Shown piece by piece: positions 8,751 to 18,025 of a stretch of 64,000 nucleotides of DNA (its first letter is position 1; each line of letters begins with the position of its first letter). Location of the stretch: contig CAVWJS010000010.1 of the NCBI GenBank assembly GCA_963755495.1, forward strand, positions 81,555-145,554, written 5' to 3'. This DNA comes from Bog-473 sp963755495 (GTDB taxonomy: Bacteria; Actinomycetota; Acidimicrobiia; Acidimicrobiales; RAAP-2). Under the pieces are notes generated by a model. The model made no database searches. It was given only the letters and a program-made list of their open reading frames with translations, and was not told the origin of the DNA. The position numbers and the translations under genes are program-made.

Positions 8751-10127
8751 CTACACCCGGCTCCACGCCTCGGTCAGCACCTCGCGCAGGGTTCCCACCA
8801 TGAAGTCGATCTCCTCCTGACCGCAGATGAGTGGCGGCGAGAGCTGCACCACTGGATCGCCCCGGTCGTCGGCCCGACAGATGAGGCCGGCCTCGAAGAG
8901 GGCGCCCGAGAGAAAGCCCCGTAGGAGGCGCTCGGCCTCCTCGTCGTCGAAGGAAAGCCGTGTCGTCTTGTCCTTCACGAGCTCTATGCCGTAGAAGAAT
9001 CCGGCGCCGCGTACGTTGCCCACGATCGGCAGGTCGTACAGACCTTCGAGGGCAGAGCGGAACGTTGCTTCCGTCGATCGCACGTGGTCGAGGATCTTCT
9101 CGCCCTCGAACACATCGAGGTTGGCCAGGGCCACGGCGCAACTCACGGGGTGACCGGCAAAGGTGAAGCCGTGGAGGAATGACGCCCCGGGCTTCAAGAA
9201 GGGCTCCATCAAACGGTCCGAGGCGATCATGGCGCCCAGGGGGGCATAGCCGGAGGTCAAGCCCTTGGCCACCGTGATGATGTCGGGCTGATATCCGTAG
9301 CGCTCCGCTCCGAACCAGTGGCCGAGGCGCCCGAAGGCGCAGATGACCTCGTCGGAAACCAACAGGACACCGTGGCGATCGCAGATCTCTCGCACCCGCT
9401 GGAAGTACCCCGGAGGGGGCGGGAAGCAACCGCCGGCGTTTTGCACGGGCTCGAGATAGACCGCTGCGACGGTATCGGCGCCCTCTCGAATGATCGCCCG
9501 CTCGATCTCGTCGGCGGCCCAGAGGCCGAACGCCTCTTCGTCATCGGCAAAGATCGGGGCCCGGTAGAAGTTGGTATTGGGGACCTTTATCGCCCCGCTG
9601 ACCAGTGGTTCGAACGGAGTCTTCAGGTCGGGGATGCCCGTGATGGATAGCGCACCCATGGTGGTGCCGTGATAGGCGATGTCGCGACTGATGACCTTGG
9701 TGCGCTGCGGCTGGCCGGTTATCCGGAAGTACTGCCGAGCCAGCTTCCATGCCGATTCGACCGCTTCAGAACCACCCGAAGTGAAGAAGATGCGGTTGAG
9801 ATCACCAGGGGCGTAGCCCGCAAGCCGCTCCGCCAATTCGATGGCGCGGGGGTGGGCGTACGTCCACAAGGGGAAGTAGGCCAAGGTGCTGGCCTGCTTG
9901 GCCCCGGCCTCGGCCAGTTCGGTCCGTCCGTGGCCCAGCTGGGATGTGAAAAGGCCGGCCAGGCCGTCCAGGTAGCGCTTGCCGTGCTGATCCCAGACGT
10001 ACGCTCCCTCGCCGCGCACCATGACCGGAACCTCATGCGTCTCGTAGGAGCCCATCCGGCTGAAATGCATCCACAGGTGACGACGCGCCTGTTCGCTCAA
10101 GTCAGAATTCTCGGGATTGCTGCTCAT
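8751..10127 (-). CDS. class III PLP aminotransferase, polyamine or omega-amino acid type
   Basis: The 458-residue enzyme is an omega-amine:pyruvate or putrescine-type transaminase. Class III marks include FTSGGSEAVESA for phosphate binding, AYHGTT, the PLP-ring Asp259 in LLVSDEV, and the Schiff-base Lys288 in TVAKGLTSG. It would move an amino group from a terminal amine (putrescine, GABA or beta-alanine type) to a keto acid, giving a semialdehyde for the divergently encoded dehydrogenase. Pyruvate as acceptor would yield alanine, which the alanine dehydrogenase in the same island could recycle. The gene starts 40 bases after the lrp stop. Confidence 0.85.
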   Translation of the reverse strand: MSSNPENSDLSEQARRHLWMHFSRMGSYETHEVPVMVRGEGAYVWDQHGKRYLDGLAGLFTSQLGHGRTELAEAGAKQASTLAYFPLWTYAHPRAIELAERLAGYAPGDLNRIFFTSGGSEAVESAWKLARQYFRITGQPQRTKVISRDIAYHGTTMGALSITGIPDLKTPFEPLVSGAIKVPNTNFYRAPIFADDEEAFGLWAADEIERAIIREGADTVAAVYLEPVQNAGGCFPPPPGYFQRVREICDRHGVLLVSDEVICAFGRLGHWFGAERYGYQPDIITVAKGLTSGYAPLGAMIASDRLMEPFLKPGASFLHGFTFAGHPVSCAVALANLDVFEGEKILDHVRSTEATFRSALEGLYDLPIVGNVRGAGFFYGIELVKDKTTRLSFDDEEAERLLRGFLSGALFEAGLICRADDRGDPVVQLSPPLICGQEEIDFMVGTLREVLTEAWSRV

Positions 10128-10167
10128 TGGTCCTCCACTCGGATGGTGGCGCGGGCGAGATCCGATC

Positions 10168-10680
10168 TCACCGTGTCCCCCACGTATACGTTTGCTTGGC
10201 CAGCTTCAGATAAAGGAAGGTCTCCGTGCCGCGCACCCCGGGGATGGACCGCACCGAATCGTTCAGCACCTGCAGCAGACGTTCGTCGTCCTCGCATACA
10301 ACCTCAGCCAGGATGTCGAAGGATCCGGCGCACATGACGACATAGTCCACTTCACTCAAGGCGGAGAGCTTTTCGGCGACGACGCGCACGTCACCTTCGA
10401 CGGTGATGCCGATCATGGCTTGGCGGGTGAAACCAAGTTGGAGCGGATCGGTGACCGCCACTATCTCCATGATCCCGGTCTCGCGCAGCCGTTGGACCCG
10501 TCGCCGTACCGCTGCCTCGGACAGACCGACAGCCTGGGCTATCGCGCCGTACGGCTGGCGCCCGTCACGCTGTAGCGCTTCGATGATGGCCCGGTTTGCC
10601 GCATCGAGGATGGGCGGGGTACCCGAAGCTCCTTCATCTTCGGGGTTGTTCGATTCCGCCGGCTCGTCCGTTTCGGACAT
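10168..10680 (-). CDS. Lrp/AsnC-family transcriptional regulator
   Basis: The 170-residue regulator has an N-terminal helix-turn-helix (IIEALQRDGRQPYGAIAQAV then LSEAAVRRRVQRL) and a C-terminal ligand-binding RAM/AsnC domain (VMCAGSFDILAEVVCEDDERLL...IPGVRGTETFLYLK). The start at 10680 has GAGGAG just upstream. An ATG at 10722 exists but adds 14 unlikely residues. It precedes the aminotransferase and amine oxidoreductase in one minus-strand unit and faces the aldehyde dehydrogenase. By position it is the local regulator of amine catabolism, and the 10733-10777 inverted repeat is its likely site. The N-terminus is acidic and longer than in classic Lrp. Confidence 0.88.
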   Translation of the reverse strand: MSETDEPAESNNPEDEGASGTPPILDAANRAIIEALQRDGRQPYGAIAQAVGLSEAAVRRRVQRLRETGIMEIVAVTDPLQLGFTRQAMIGITVEGDVRVVAEKLSALSEVDYVVMCAGSFDILAEVVCEDDERLLQVLNDSVRSIPGVRGTETFLYLKLAKQTYTWGTR

Positions 10681-10732
10681 GCGACTCCTCATTCCGATGG
10701 TCCTACCGAGGGTGTCTCTCATCCCCTCGATT

Positions 10733-10777
10733 GCCGAATTCTTTCATAAACAGACTATCAGTCAAGCAGAATTCGGC
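10733..10777. promoter_or_regulatory. perfect 10-bp inverted repeat between lrp and the aldehyde dehydrogenase gene
   Basis: GCCGAATTCT (10733-10742) and AGAATTCGGC (10768-10777) are exact inverted copies 25 bases apart, about 35 bases centre to centre. The inner stretch is the AT-rich part of the 200-base divergent gap. The arrangement fits an Lrp/AsnC multimer or bent-DNA site that would control both directions. No experiment shows binding. Confidence 0.55.
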
Positions 10778-10881
10778 GTTTCCCACTAGATTCATTGCGG
10801 AATCGCTTGTTGGGAAACCCCCATTCTGTGATTCTCTAAAGGCGAGCCGACCACGAGGAAACGAAGAGGAAGGGAGCCCAA

Positions 10882-12309
10882 GTGCGCAGGTTGCAGAATT
10901 TCATCGGTGGGGCCTACGTCGATGCAGAAGACGGCCCGACGGCCCCTTTGATCAACCCCTCCACCGGAGAGCCGTTCGCCGAGGCCCCGGTGTCGGGGGC
11001 AGCCGACGTCAACCGGGCGCTGGAGGTGGCCGCTGAGGCGTTCACCTCCTGGCGCCGTACGACTCCCTCGGAGCGGAGCCTCGCCCTGTTCCGCATTGCT
11101 GATGCCATAGCGGCGCGGGGGGAGGAGCTCATTGCGGCGGAGTGCGAGAACACGGGAAAGCCGCTCCAGTTGACGATAGATGAAGAGCTCCCGCCGGCGA
11201 TGGATCAGATCCGTTTCTTTGCCGGTGCGGCACGGCACCTGCAGGGGCTGGCGGCGGCCGAGTACATGGCTGGTCACACTTCCTTTGTGCGGCGTGAGCC
11301 GATAGGGGTGTGCGGCGCCGTCACGCCGTGGAACTACCCATTCATGATGGCCATCTGGAAATTCGCACCGGCGTTGGCCGCTGGCAACACCATGGTGCTG
11401 AAGCCCTCGGACACCACACCCGTCACGACACTGCTCATGGCCGAGATCATGGCGGAGTTCCTTCCACCCGGCGTCTTTAACGTGGTCTGTGGAGACCGTG
11501 ATACCGGCCGTGCCCTCGTGGCTTCTCCCATCCCCGGCCTGGTGTCGGTGACGGGCTCGGTGCGCGCCGGCATGGAGGTGGCCGCCACCGCGGCCCCGAC
11601 CCTCAAGCGCGTGCATCTCGAACTCGGGGGCAAGGCACCGGTCATCGTCTTCGATGACGCTGATCTCTCCGTTGCGGCGGCCGGGATTGCGGGCGCCGGC
11701 TATTTCAACGCCGGGCAGGATTGCACTGCGGCGACACGCGTGTTGGCCGGTCCCCGTGTGCATGACGACTTTCTCGCGGCTTTGGTGGAACAAGCCGAGG
11801 GGACCGTCGTAGGTGGCACGGACGTGGACGGCGCCGACTTCGGGCCGTTGAACAATGCCAACCAGCTCGAGCGGGTGCGTGGGTTCGTCGATCGGGTGCC
11901 GTCGCACGCGTCGGTCGTGACGGGTGGCACCGCCGTCGGGGAACGGGGCTTTTGTTTCGCTCCCACTGTCGTGGCCGGACTCCGTCAGGACGACGAATTG
12001 GTGCAGTCCGAGGTCTTCGGTCCGGTGATCACCGTGCAGAAGTTCAGCGACGAGGGTGAGGCGCTGCAGTGGGCCAATGGCGTCGAGTACGGCTTGGCTT
12101 CGTCGGTGTGGACGCGCGACCACGGCCGTGCCATGCGGATGGCGCGGGACCTGGACTACGGCTGCGTGTGGATCAACACCCACATCCCCTTGGTGGCGGA
12201 GATGCCCCATGGCGGGTTCAAGCGCTCGGGCTACGGCAAGGACCTCTCGTCGTACGGCTTCGAGGATTACACCCGGGTCAAGCATGTGATGAGCAACATT
12301 GAGGAGTGA
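10882..12309 (+). CDS. aminobutyraldehyde dehydrogenase-like NAD-dependent aldehyde dehydrogenase
   Basis: The 475-residue ALDH superfamily enzyme has general base Glu247 (LELGGK), nucleophile Cys281 (AGQDCTAATR), the NAD-site VTPWNYPFMM and the C-terminal EVFGPV and GGFKRSGYGKDLS motifs. The GQDC context and overall sequence resemble gamma-aminobutyraldehyde (PatD/PuuC-like) dehydrogenases, which oxidise the aldehyde made from putrescine to GABA. The start is GTG at 10882 behind AAGGGAG. The next gene, ald, begins four bases after this stop, so they share an operon. It is divergent from lrp, the aminotransferase and the amine oxidase. Confidence 0.85.
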   Translation: MRRLQNFIGGAYVDAEDGPTAPLINPSTGEPFAEAPVSGAADVNRALEVAAEAFTSWRRTTPSERSLALFRIADAIAARGEELIAAECENTGKPLQLTIDEELPPAMDQIRFFAGAARHLQGLAAAEYMAGHTSFVRREPIGVCGAVTPWNYPFMMAIWKFAPALAAGNTMVLKPSDTTPVTTLLMAEIMAEFLPPGVFNVVCGDRDTGRALVASPIPGLVSVTGSVRAGMEVAATAAPTLKRVHLELGGKAPVIVFDDADLSVAAAGIAGAGYFNAGQDCTAATRVLAGPRVHDDFLAALVEQAEGTVVGGTDVDGADFGPLNNANQLERVRGFVDRVPSHASVVTGGTAVGERGFCFAPTVVAGLRQDDELVQSEVFGPVITVQKFSDEGEALQWANGVEYGLASSVWTRDHGRAMRMARDLDYGCVWINTHIPLVAEMPHGGFKRSGYGKDLSSYGFEDYTRVKHVMSNIEE

Positions 12310-12312
12310 ACG

Positions 12313-13436
12313 GTGATCATCGGAATTCCCAGGGAAGTCAAAGATGACGAGTATCGGGTGGCCATCACGCCAGCCGGTGTGCGGGAGCTGACCTCGGCTG
12401 GTCACACCGTTTTCGTGGAGGCAGGGGCGGGTGTCGGATCGTCCATGCCCGACGACGAGTTCCGTCGCACCGGGGCGGAGATCATCGCCGAGGCCGATGA
12501 CGTCTGGGCGGAGTCCGACCTGGTGTGCAAGGTGAAGGAACCGGTGCCATCCGAGTACAAGCGGCTCGGGGCGCGTCGCGGGCCAGACTCTCTTCACCTA
12601 CCTGCACCTCGCCGCCTCCAGGGAGTGCACCGATGCCCTTGTGGCCGGGGGCAATGTGGCCATCGCCTACGAGACGGTGCGCCTCCCCGACAATTCACTT
12701 CCTCTGTTGGCCCCGATGAGCGAGGTGGCCGGTCGTATGGCGCCCCTTATGGGGGCGCACCATCTCATGCGCCCTGGAGGGGGCCGCGGTGTGCTGGTGG
12801 CCGGCGTCCCTGGAGTGCGCGCGGCCAGGGTCGTGATTCTCGGAGCGGGAGTCTCGGGTATGGCAGCGGCCACTCTCGCCGTGGGCATGCATTCCGACGT
12901 CTACATCCTGGACCGTAACCTGGACCGTTTGCGCGTGGTCGACCACCATTTCCGTGGCGCGCTCGGAGACGGTGGCGTCGTCCCAGCACGCCATCGAAGA
13001 GATCTGCATCGACGCCGACATCGTGATCGGTGCGGTGCTCGTGGTGGGAGCCCGCGCACCGCGGCTGGTCTCCGACGCATTGGTCGAACAGATGCGCGTG
13101 GGTTCGGTGCTGGTGGATATTTCCGTCGATCAAGGCGGCTGTTTCGAATCGACCCGTCCGACCACGCATTCGCACCCCACCTTCGAGGTGCACGGCTCAA
13201 TCTTCTACTGCGTTGCCAATATGCCCGGGGCCGTCCCGCACACCTCGACCCATGCCCTGGCCAACGCCACCATTCCCTACGCGCTCAGCATCGCGGCCCA
13301 CGGCTGGAAAGACGCCGTCCGAGACGATCCTGCGCTGGCCGAGGGCGTCAATGTCGTCGCGGGACAGGTGGTGTACGAACCGGTCGCTGAGGCCCATGGT
13401 CTCCCTTTCACGCCGCTGTCGACCCTGATCGCCTGA
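12313..13436 (+). CDS. ald: alanine dehydrogenase (two frameshifts)
   Basis: L-alanine dehydrogenase interconverts alanine and pyruvate plus ammonia with NAD. Three adjoining frames together give a complete Ald: IIGIPREVKDDEYRVAITPAG at the N-terminus, then LHLAASRECTDAL, MSEVAGRMAPLMGAHHLM and the Rossmann motif VVILGAGVSGMAAA, then VLVDISVDQGGCFE, FYCVANMPGAVPHTST and a normal end at 13436. The frame moves by one near 12580-12582 (an extra G in a GGG run) and again near 12957-12960. Both are single extra bases. Conservation on both sides of each break favours sequence error over decay. It follows the aldehyde dehydrogenase by three bases, so it could recycle alanine made by the aminotransferase. 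Confidence 0.82.
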
Positions 13437-13489
13437 GGGCCAGTCACCTCGGTCGAGACGCCGCGTGCGTGTCATGGGCGCCCGGCGAC

Positions 13490-14200
13490 ATGACGGAGCA
13501 GACTGGAGGCATGACGGAATCGTTGGAACCGCAGCCACCTCAAACGTCTCCCGAAGTCCGTCGGTGGCCCTTGGCCGAGCGGGTGTCCGATGCCCAGCGG
13601 GACCAGATGGTGTCCCTCCTGCGTGAACATGTCGTCGCCGGCCGCCTCACCCTCGACGAGTTCTCCGAGCGGGTCGAGGCTGCCCTGGCGGCACGGACTC
13701 GCGGCGATCTCCTCGAGACGATGAGCGACCTCCCGACGCCGGCCACCGCCGAAAATGTGTCAGTCCAGCGCCGGGCCCGACGCAGATTTGTGGCAGTCAT
13801 GAGCGGATCCGAGGCCAAGGGGCGCTGGCGGGTAGCGGAGCACACGACAGCGGTGGCCGTCATGGGTGGCGTGGATATCGACCTTCGCCGAGCCGAGATC
13901 GACGGGCCCGAAGTCGTCATCACCGCGGTGGCTTTCTGGGGCGGCATCTCTCTGGTCGTTCCCGAGGGCTTCGACGTAGACCTCGAGGGATTTTCCTTCA
14001 TGGGTGGCCGCAATATGCGGTTACGCGACGTGCCACGCGTCCCTGGCTCGCCCCGGATTCGGGTGCGAGCATTCGCTGTCATGGGAGGGATCGACGTGCG
14101 AAGCAAGCCGACCCGTACCGGGCGTGAGCTCGGGAAGTCAATCATCGATCACATGCTGGGCGCGTTGAGTTCGCCCGATCCCGAGAAGTGGTCGTCATGA
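13490..14200 (+). CDS. DUF1707 (SHOCT-like) protein with LiaF-like C-terminal domain
   Basis: Residues about 20-75 match the DUF1707 domain common in Actinobacteria (RVSDAQRDQMVSLLREH then AGRLTLDEFSERVEAALAA). The second half has the repeated VMGG turns (AVMGGVDIDLR, SFMGGRNM, AVMGGIDVR) of the beta-helical cell-wall-active-antibiotic response (LiaF-like) domain. It is probably cytoplasmic or membrane-associated, since I see no transmembrane segment. Function is unknown; LiaF domains elsewhere inhibit envelope-stress kinases. The start is uncertain: GTG 13469, ATG 13490 and ATG 13511 are all in frame, and none has an ideal ribosome site. Confidence 0.75.
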   Translation: MTEQTGGMTESLEPQPPQTSPEVRRWPLAERVSDAQRDQMVSLLREHVVAGRLTLDEFSERVEAALAARTRGDLLETMSDLPTPATAENVSVQRRARRRFVAVMSGSEAKGRWRVAEHTTAVAVMGGVDIDLRRAEIDGPEVVITAVAFWGGISLVVPEGFDVDLEGFSFMGGRNMRLRDVPRVPGSPRIRVRAFAVMGGIDVRSKPTRTGRELGKSIIDHMLGALSSPDPEKWSS

Positions 14201-14565
14201 AGCGGTCGAGCTGAGGAAAACGGCACACCGCGTTGTTTCAGCCGCTTCGGGGGCCGTGTATCCTTGCAAGATGTCCCTTTGAGTCCCGCCCTCTGAGAGA
14301 GTTCCTGCGTGCGAGAGCGCACTCGAATTCTTGGCGTGGTGTTGGTGGCGTGGTGCTCGTTGGCCGACCGTTCCGGTTGCCGCACTTGTGCCCAGTCACG
14401 CCTGCGCACGGAGGGCCATCGGTTCTTGATTCATTGCTTTGAGAACATCGGGAACGTTCATTTCTCCGACGACATACTTGGCGCATCCGGAAAACGACGC
14501 ACCGAACAACTACGACGCACCGAACAGCAACGACGTATCCGCACAACATTGACAAGAGACTGAAC
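14201..14565. other. 365-base intergenic region without a convincing gene
   Basis: Several short frames exist here, but none looks like a protein family and none has a good ribosome site. The only clear structure is the tandem repeat at 14494-14526. The region probably holds the promoter for the MFS gene, but I cannot place it with confidence. Confidence 0.5.
14494..14526. repeat. two-copy direct repeat, 15 bp with 18-bp period
   Basis: ACGACGCACCGAACA occurs at 14494-14508 and again, identical, at 14512-14526, about 40 bases before the MFS start. A looser third echo (AACGACG) follows. It could be a regulator site or simple duplication. Confidence 0.6.
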
Positions 14566-15825
14566 ATGCAACCCGACACGAAGTACGCACAACAACGACC
14601 TGGCCGCCCCCTTCGGGTTGCCACCGCGCTCCAGGTGATGGTGGCAGCCGGAAACGGCTTGGCCTACGTCGCGCTGGGGCTGCGCGTCTATCAGGAGACG
14701 CACTCGACATTGGCCGTGACGATGGTGCTGCTGGCCGGTGGTCTACCAGTGGTGCTGTTGGCCCCGGTCTCGGGTCTGCTGCTCGACCGCTTGGCCATGG
14801 GGCGTTTGTTGGCGGGCGCCGGTCTTGTCGTAGCGGCCGCTCTCACCGGGCTGGCCTTGGCTCATTCCCTGACCGCAACTGTGCTCCTTGTTCTGTGTTT
14901 CGGGGTTGCCGACAGCATCCTGCAGCCGGGACTTACCGCGGCCATTCCCCAGCTGGCTGGCGACGTCTCGTTGGTGCGCGCCACCAGCCGTCTCCAGGGC
15001 GCCACCATGGGTGGCACCGCCATCGGGCCTTTGTTGGCGGGTTTGGTCGGGAGTATCGGTGGCACGAGCACCGCTCTCTTGCTCGATGCCGCGGCGTCAA
15101 TCGTGTTCAGCATCGGCATCTCGATGCTCGGGCTGCGACGGACTCGTACCACGGTGCCCCACGGGGGCGACGATGGCGTGGCAGCGGGCATTCGTTACCT
15201 ACGGCGTGACCGCCCGATGGGGCTGCTGGTCCTTGTAGTGTCCGCCATCATCGCCTTCATGGGCGTCACCATGGTGGCCGAGCTGTTCCTGGCGGAGAAG
15301 GTACTGCATGGGGGTACCACAGGCTACGCATTGCTCATTACCGGTTGGACCGGAGGCATGACCTTGGGCACCGTCATCGCAGGCCGTCTTCCCTCACGCC
15401 TTTTGGCCCCCGGCATCATCGTCGGCTTGGTCGTGCTTGGGCTAGGTGTCGCCGGCGGCGCGCTGGCGCCCACCATGTGGATGGCCATCGCGGCCTATGG
15501 AATCGGCGGTATCGGCGACGGGATACAGCTGGTCGGAACGCGTGCACTCCTTCTCCAGCGTGCGCCGGACCACATCGCCGGACGCGCCTGCGCCATCTTC
15601 ACCGGGCTCACGTTCGGTGCCGTGTCCATCGGCATGGCCGTCTCCGCACCGTTGGTGGCCCTCTTCGGCATCCGCGGCGCGTTGTTCGCCGCTGGTGCAG
15701 CCAGCATTCTGGCGGCCGTCGTGGCTCTCGGGCTCCGGTTGCAGCGTCTCCGGGGAGAACGCGTGTCTGACGTGCAGGAGGACGGCGCCGGCATCCTCGC
15801 TGTGGAGAGCGGCGCCCCTGCCTGA
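14566..15825 (+). CDS. MFS transporter
   Basis: The 419-residue membrane protein has about twelve hydrophobic segments. The pattern GLLLDRLAMGRLL after the second helix corresponds to the MFS motif A region, and a second Gly-rich half (TGWTGGMTLGTVIAGRLPSR) repeats it. It belongs to the group of MFS proteins that includes macrolide effluxers and the enterobactin exporter-like 'transmembrane secretion effectors'. The substrate is unknown. It has no partner genes, and the next gene, YcaQ-like, starts 59 bases downstream on the same strand. Confidence 0.8.
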   Translation: MQPDTKYAQQRPGRPLRVATALQVMVAAGNGLAYVALGLRVYQETHSTLAVTMVLLAGGLPVVLLAPVSGLLLDRLAMGRLLAGAGLVVAAALTGLALAHSLTATVLLVLCFGVADSILQPGLTAAIPQLAGDVSLVRATSRLQGATMGGTAIGPLLAGLVGSIGGTSTALLLDAAASIVFSIGISMLGLRRTRTTVPHGGDDGVAAGIRYLRRDRPMGLLVLVVSAIIAFMGVTMVAELFLAEKVLHGGTTGYALLITGWTGGMTLGTVIAGRLPSRLLAPGIIVGLVVLGLGVAGGALAPTMWMAIAAYGIGGIGDGIQLVGTRALLLQRAPDHIAGRACAIFTGLTFGAVSIGMAVSAPLVALFGIRGALFAAGAASILAAVVALGLRLQRLRGERVSDVQEDGAGILAVESGAPA

Positions 15826-15884
15826 TGGGATCGATCCCAGCGCCCTGCCGCCGCCAGGGAGCCCCCACAGTAGGTTGAGCCACC

Positions 15885-17057
15885 ATGTCCGGATCACCGG
15901 TGACCCTGTCCGCCGAAGAGGCGCGCCGGGTGATCCTGTCTGCGCAGGGGCTCCTCGGGCCACGGCCGGGCGGAGGGCCGGCGACGACGTTGCGCCGTCT
16001 CGGCGGTGTGCAGCTGGACACCATCTCGGTATTGGCCCGCTCACACGAACTGGTTGCCTATGCCCGGCACGGTGCAATCCCTCGAGCTTCGATTGAAGCG
16101 GCTTACTGGGGACCCAACAGCAGCACATTCGAATATTGGTCCCATGCTGCGTGCGTGCTTCCACTCGAGGAATGGCCGTCGTACGAATTCAGACGCCGAG
16201 CCTTTCGCGAACGGGGACGGCGCTGGCATCATCTCGAAGACGCGGCAACAAGCTGCGCCAGCGTCCTGACTCGCTTGCGTCAGGAGGGACCTTTGACGGC
16301 GCGTGATCTCGGGGGGGCCAAAAGAGGCGGGACGTGGTGGGACTGGTCGGAGATCAAGATCGCGGCCGAGTGGCTGCTTGATACGGGGGAGCTGGTGTGC
16401 AGGGAGCGACGTGGGTTCCAGCGCGTATACGACCTGACCGAGCGAGCGATCCCGGCTGAACTGTCCGGAGTCGAACGCAGCGACGAGGAGTGCGCCCACA
16501 GGCTGGTGCAGGTCGCCGGCCGAGCGCTCGGCGTTGCCACCGCGACCGACCTGGCGGTCTACGTGGGCTTGCCGGTGAAGTTGGTGCAAGGTGTCGTGCA
16601 CGACGCCGCACTCGAACCAGCGATGGTCCAGGGCTGGGACCGGCCGGCGTTCGTCGCTCCTGGAGCCCTCGATGTCCTCGGGCGACGGGTCAAGAGCCGC
16701 AATGTACTGATCTCGCCCTTCGACTCGCTGACGTGGGACAGAGCGCGAACGGCGCGCGTCTTCGGATTTCAGCATCGTCTCGAGGCATATGTCCCGCGTC
16801 ATAAACGCCAATACGGGTATTTCGCCATGCCCGTGCTCGGCGGCAACAAACTGGTGGGCCTGGTCGATCCCGGCCGGCGTGGACATTCGTTGGTCGCCAA
16901 GCAGATCACGCTGCAGACGACAGGCGCCGCACGAAGCGTGGCGGCAGCCCTCGTGGAAGCGGCATCTTGGGTCGATTGTCACGAGGTGATCATCGAGCGC
17001 GTCGAGCCTTTCGAACGGACATCGGAAGTGTCGGCGCTCGTCGCTGCCTTGCTCTGA
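15885..17057 (+). CDS. YcaQ-like winged-helix DNA glycosylase family protein
   Basis: The 390-residue protein matches the HTH_42/AlkX (YcaQ) family, whose characterised members unhook DNA interstrand crosslinks and excise alkylated bases. The family's catalytic QxD motif is visible as GGVQLDTISVLARSH (Gln and Asp near residues 44-46), followed by YWSHAACVLP. The C-terminal part has the PFDSLTWDRARTARVFGF stretch typical of the family. It acts on DNA in the cytoplasm. No SOS-type box is obvious upstream. Whether this member is active on crosslinks or only alkylated bases cannot be read from sequence. Confidence 0.83.
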   Translation: MSGSPVTLSAEEARRVILSAQGLLGPRPGGGPATTLRRLGGVQLDTISVLARSHELVAYARHGAIPRASIEAAYWGPNSSTFEYWSHAACVLPLEEWPSYEFRRRAFRERGRRWHHLEDAATSCASVLTRLRQEGPLTARDLGGAKRGGTWWDWSEIKIAAEWLLDTGELVCRERRGFQRVYDLTERAIPAELSGVERSDEECAHRLVQVAGRALGVATATDLAVYVGLPVKLVQGVVHDAALEPAMVQGWDRPAFVAPGALDVLGRRVKSRNVLISPFDSLTWDRARTARVFGFQHRLEAYVPRHKRQYGYFAMPVLGGNKLVGLVDPGRRGHSLVAKQITLQTTGAARSVAAALVEAASWVDCHEVIIERVEPFERTSEVSALVAALL

Positions 17058-17061
17058 GCTC

Positions 17062-17958
17062 CTAAGGGTTGGGCGCGGCGCGCTTCGCGGCGATCTGTTC
17101 GAAGGCAGAGCGTGACCCTCGGTAAGGCCCCGTTTGTTGGGGGTGGTGCAGTACCAGTTGGTCGAAGCCAAGCTCCTCGTACGGCGCGGCGAGTTCGTCG
17201 AATTGGTCGACAGAGGTGATGACGGTCTCGACCGGGGTCCACAGCAGTACCTTGCGCACCGTCGCTGATTCGCGGCCGTGCTCGCGACATGCACTCGCGA
17301 GCAACGCGCACTGTCGTCGCACGGCCGCCAGGATCGTCTCCTCCGTACGCGGTCCAGACCCGGTGGGCCCGATCGTCACCCACTGTTCGCCGTGGATTGC
17401 AGCGAGCGCCAGGCCCCGCGCCCCTCCAGCGGCGATCGTGAGAGGGAACGGGACCTGCACGGCGCCGGGAGTACTGGGCGTCTCGACCGATGAGTAGTGG
17501 CGGCCGGTGATCGTGGTGCGGGTGGTTGCCGCGCCATTGAGTATGGGGTGCAAGGTCTGGAGGAACTCTTCGAACCTGTCCATCCGTTCGGTCACGCTCC
17601 AAGGGACCTGACCCAGTGCGGCGGCGTCGGGACCTTCGCTTCCCGGTCCGACGCCCAGGTCAAGGCGCCCCTCGCTCAGATCGTCGAGCGACAATGCTTC
17701 TCGGGCCAGCGTGACGGGATGGCGGAAATTTGGGGTGGCCACCAATGTCCCAATCCGGATACGCCGCGTCACGCCGGCCGCGGCCGCCAGGACCGGAATG
17801 GCAGCGAGCCAGGGTCCGTCGGGCATGCCACCCCAGCGGATGTGGTCGTAGGTCCACGCTGTGGTGAAGCCGACGGAGTCGGCCCACTCCCACTGCTGGC
17901 GCGCTTCCCGCCAGCGATCGGATGGGAGGATCACCAGCCCTACACGCACGACCGCCAA
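17062..17958 (-). CDS. LLM-class (luciferase-like) flavin-dependent oxidoreductase
   Basis: The 298-residue TIM-barrel protein belongs to the bacterial luciferase-like superfamily. It shows WADSVGFTTAWTYDHI, IRIGTLVATPNFRHP, LSEGRLDLGVGPG and LTIAAGGARGLALAA. Actinobacterial members use either FMN or the deazaflavin F420; I cannot decide which from sequence. It is convergent with the YcaQ-like gene, four bases away. Its substrate is unknown. The gene stands alone. Confidence 0.82.
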   Translation of the reverse strand: MAVVRVGLVILPSDRWREARQQWEWADSVGFTTAWTYDHIRWGGMPDGPWLAAIPVLAAAAGVTRRIRIGTLVATPNFRHPVTLAREALSLDDLSEGRLDLGVGPGSEGPDAAALGQVPWSVTERMDRFEEFLQTLHPILNGAATTRTTITGRHYSSVETPSTPGAVQVPFPLTIAAGGARGLALAAIHGEQWVTIGPTGSGPRTEETILAAVRRQCALLASACREHGRESATVRKVLLWTPVETVITSVDQFDELAAPYEELGFDQLVLHHPQQTGPYRGSRSAFEQIAAKRAAPNP

Positions 17959-18025
17959 GCTAATGGCTCCGCCAGGTGCCCTTCAGCTTCGGTGGCTTGA
18001 ACTGACCGGACGACCGCGTCGACTG

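Noticed and set aside
10792..12597. A 601-codon open frame on the minus strand
   Set aside because: It is antisense to the aldehyde dehydrogenase and start of ald, has no family motifs and no ribosome site. High GC keeps antisense frames open.
14309..14563. 84-codon plus-strand ORF before the MFS gene
   Set aside because: Arg/Thr-rich, includes the tandem repeat, no motif or ribosome site.
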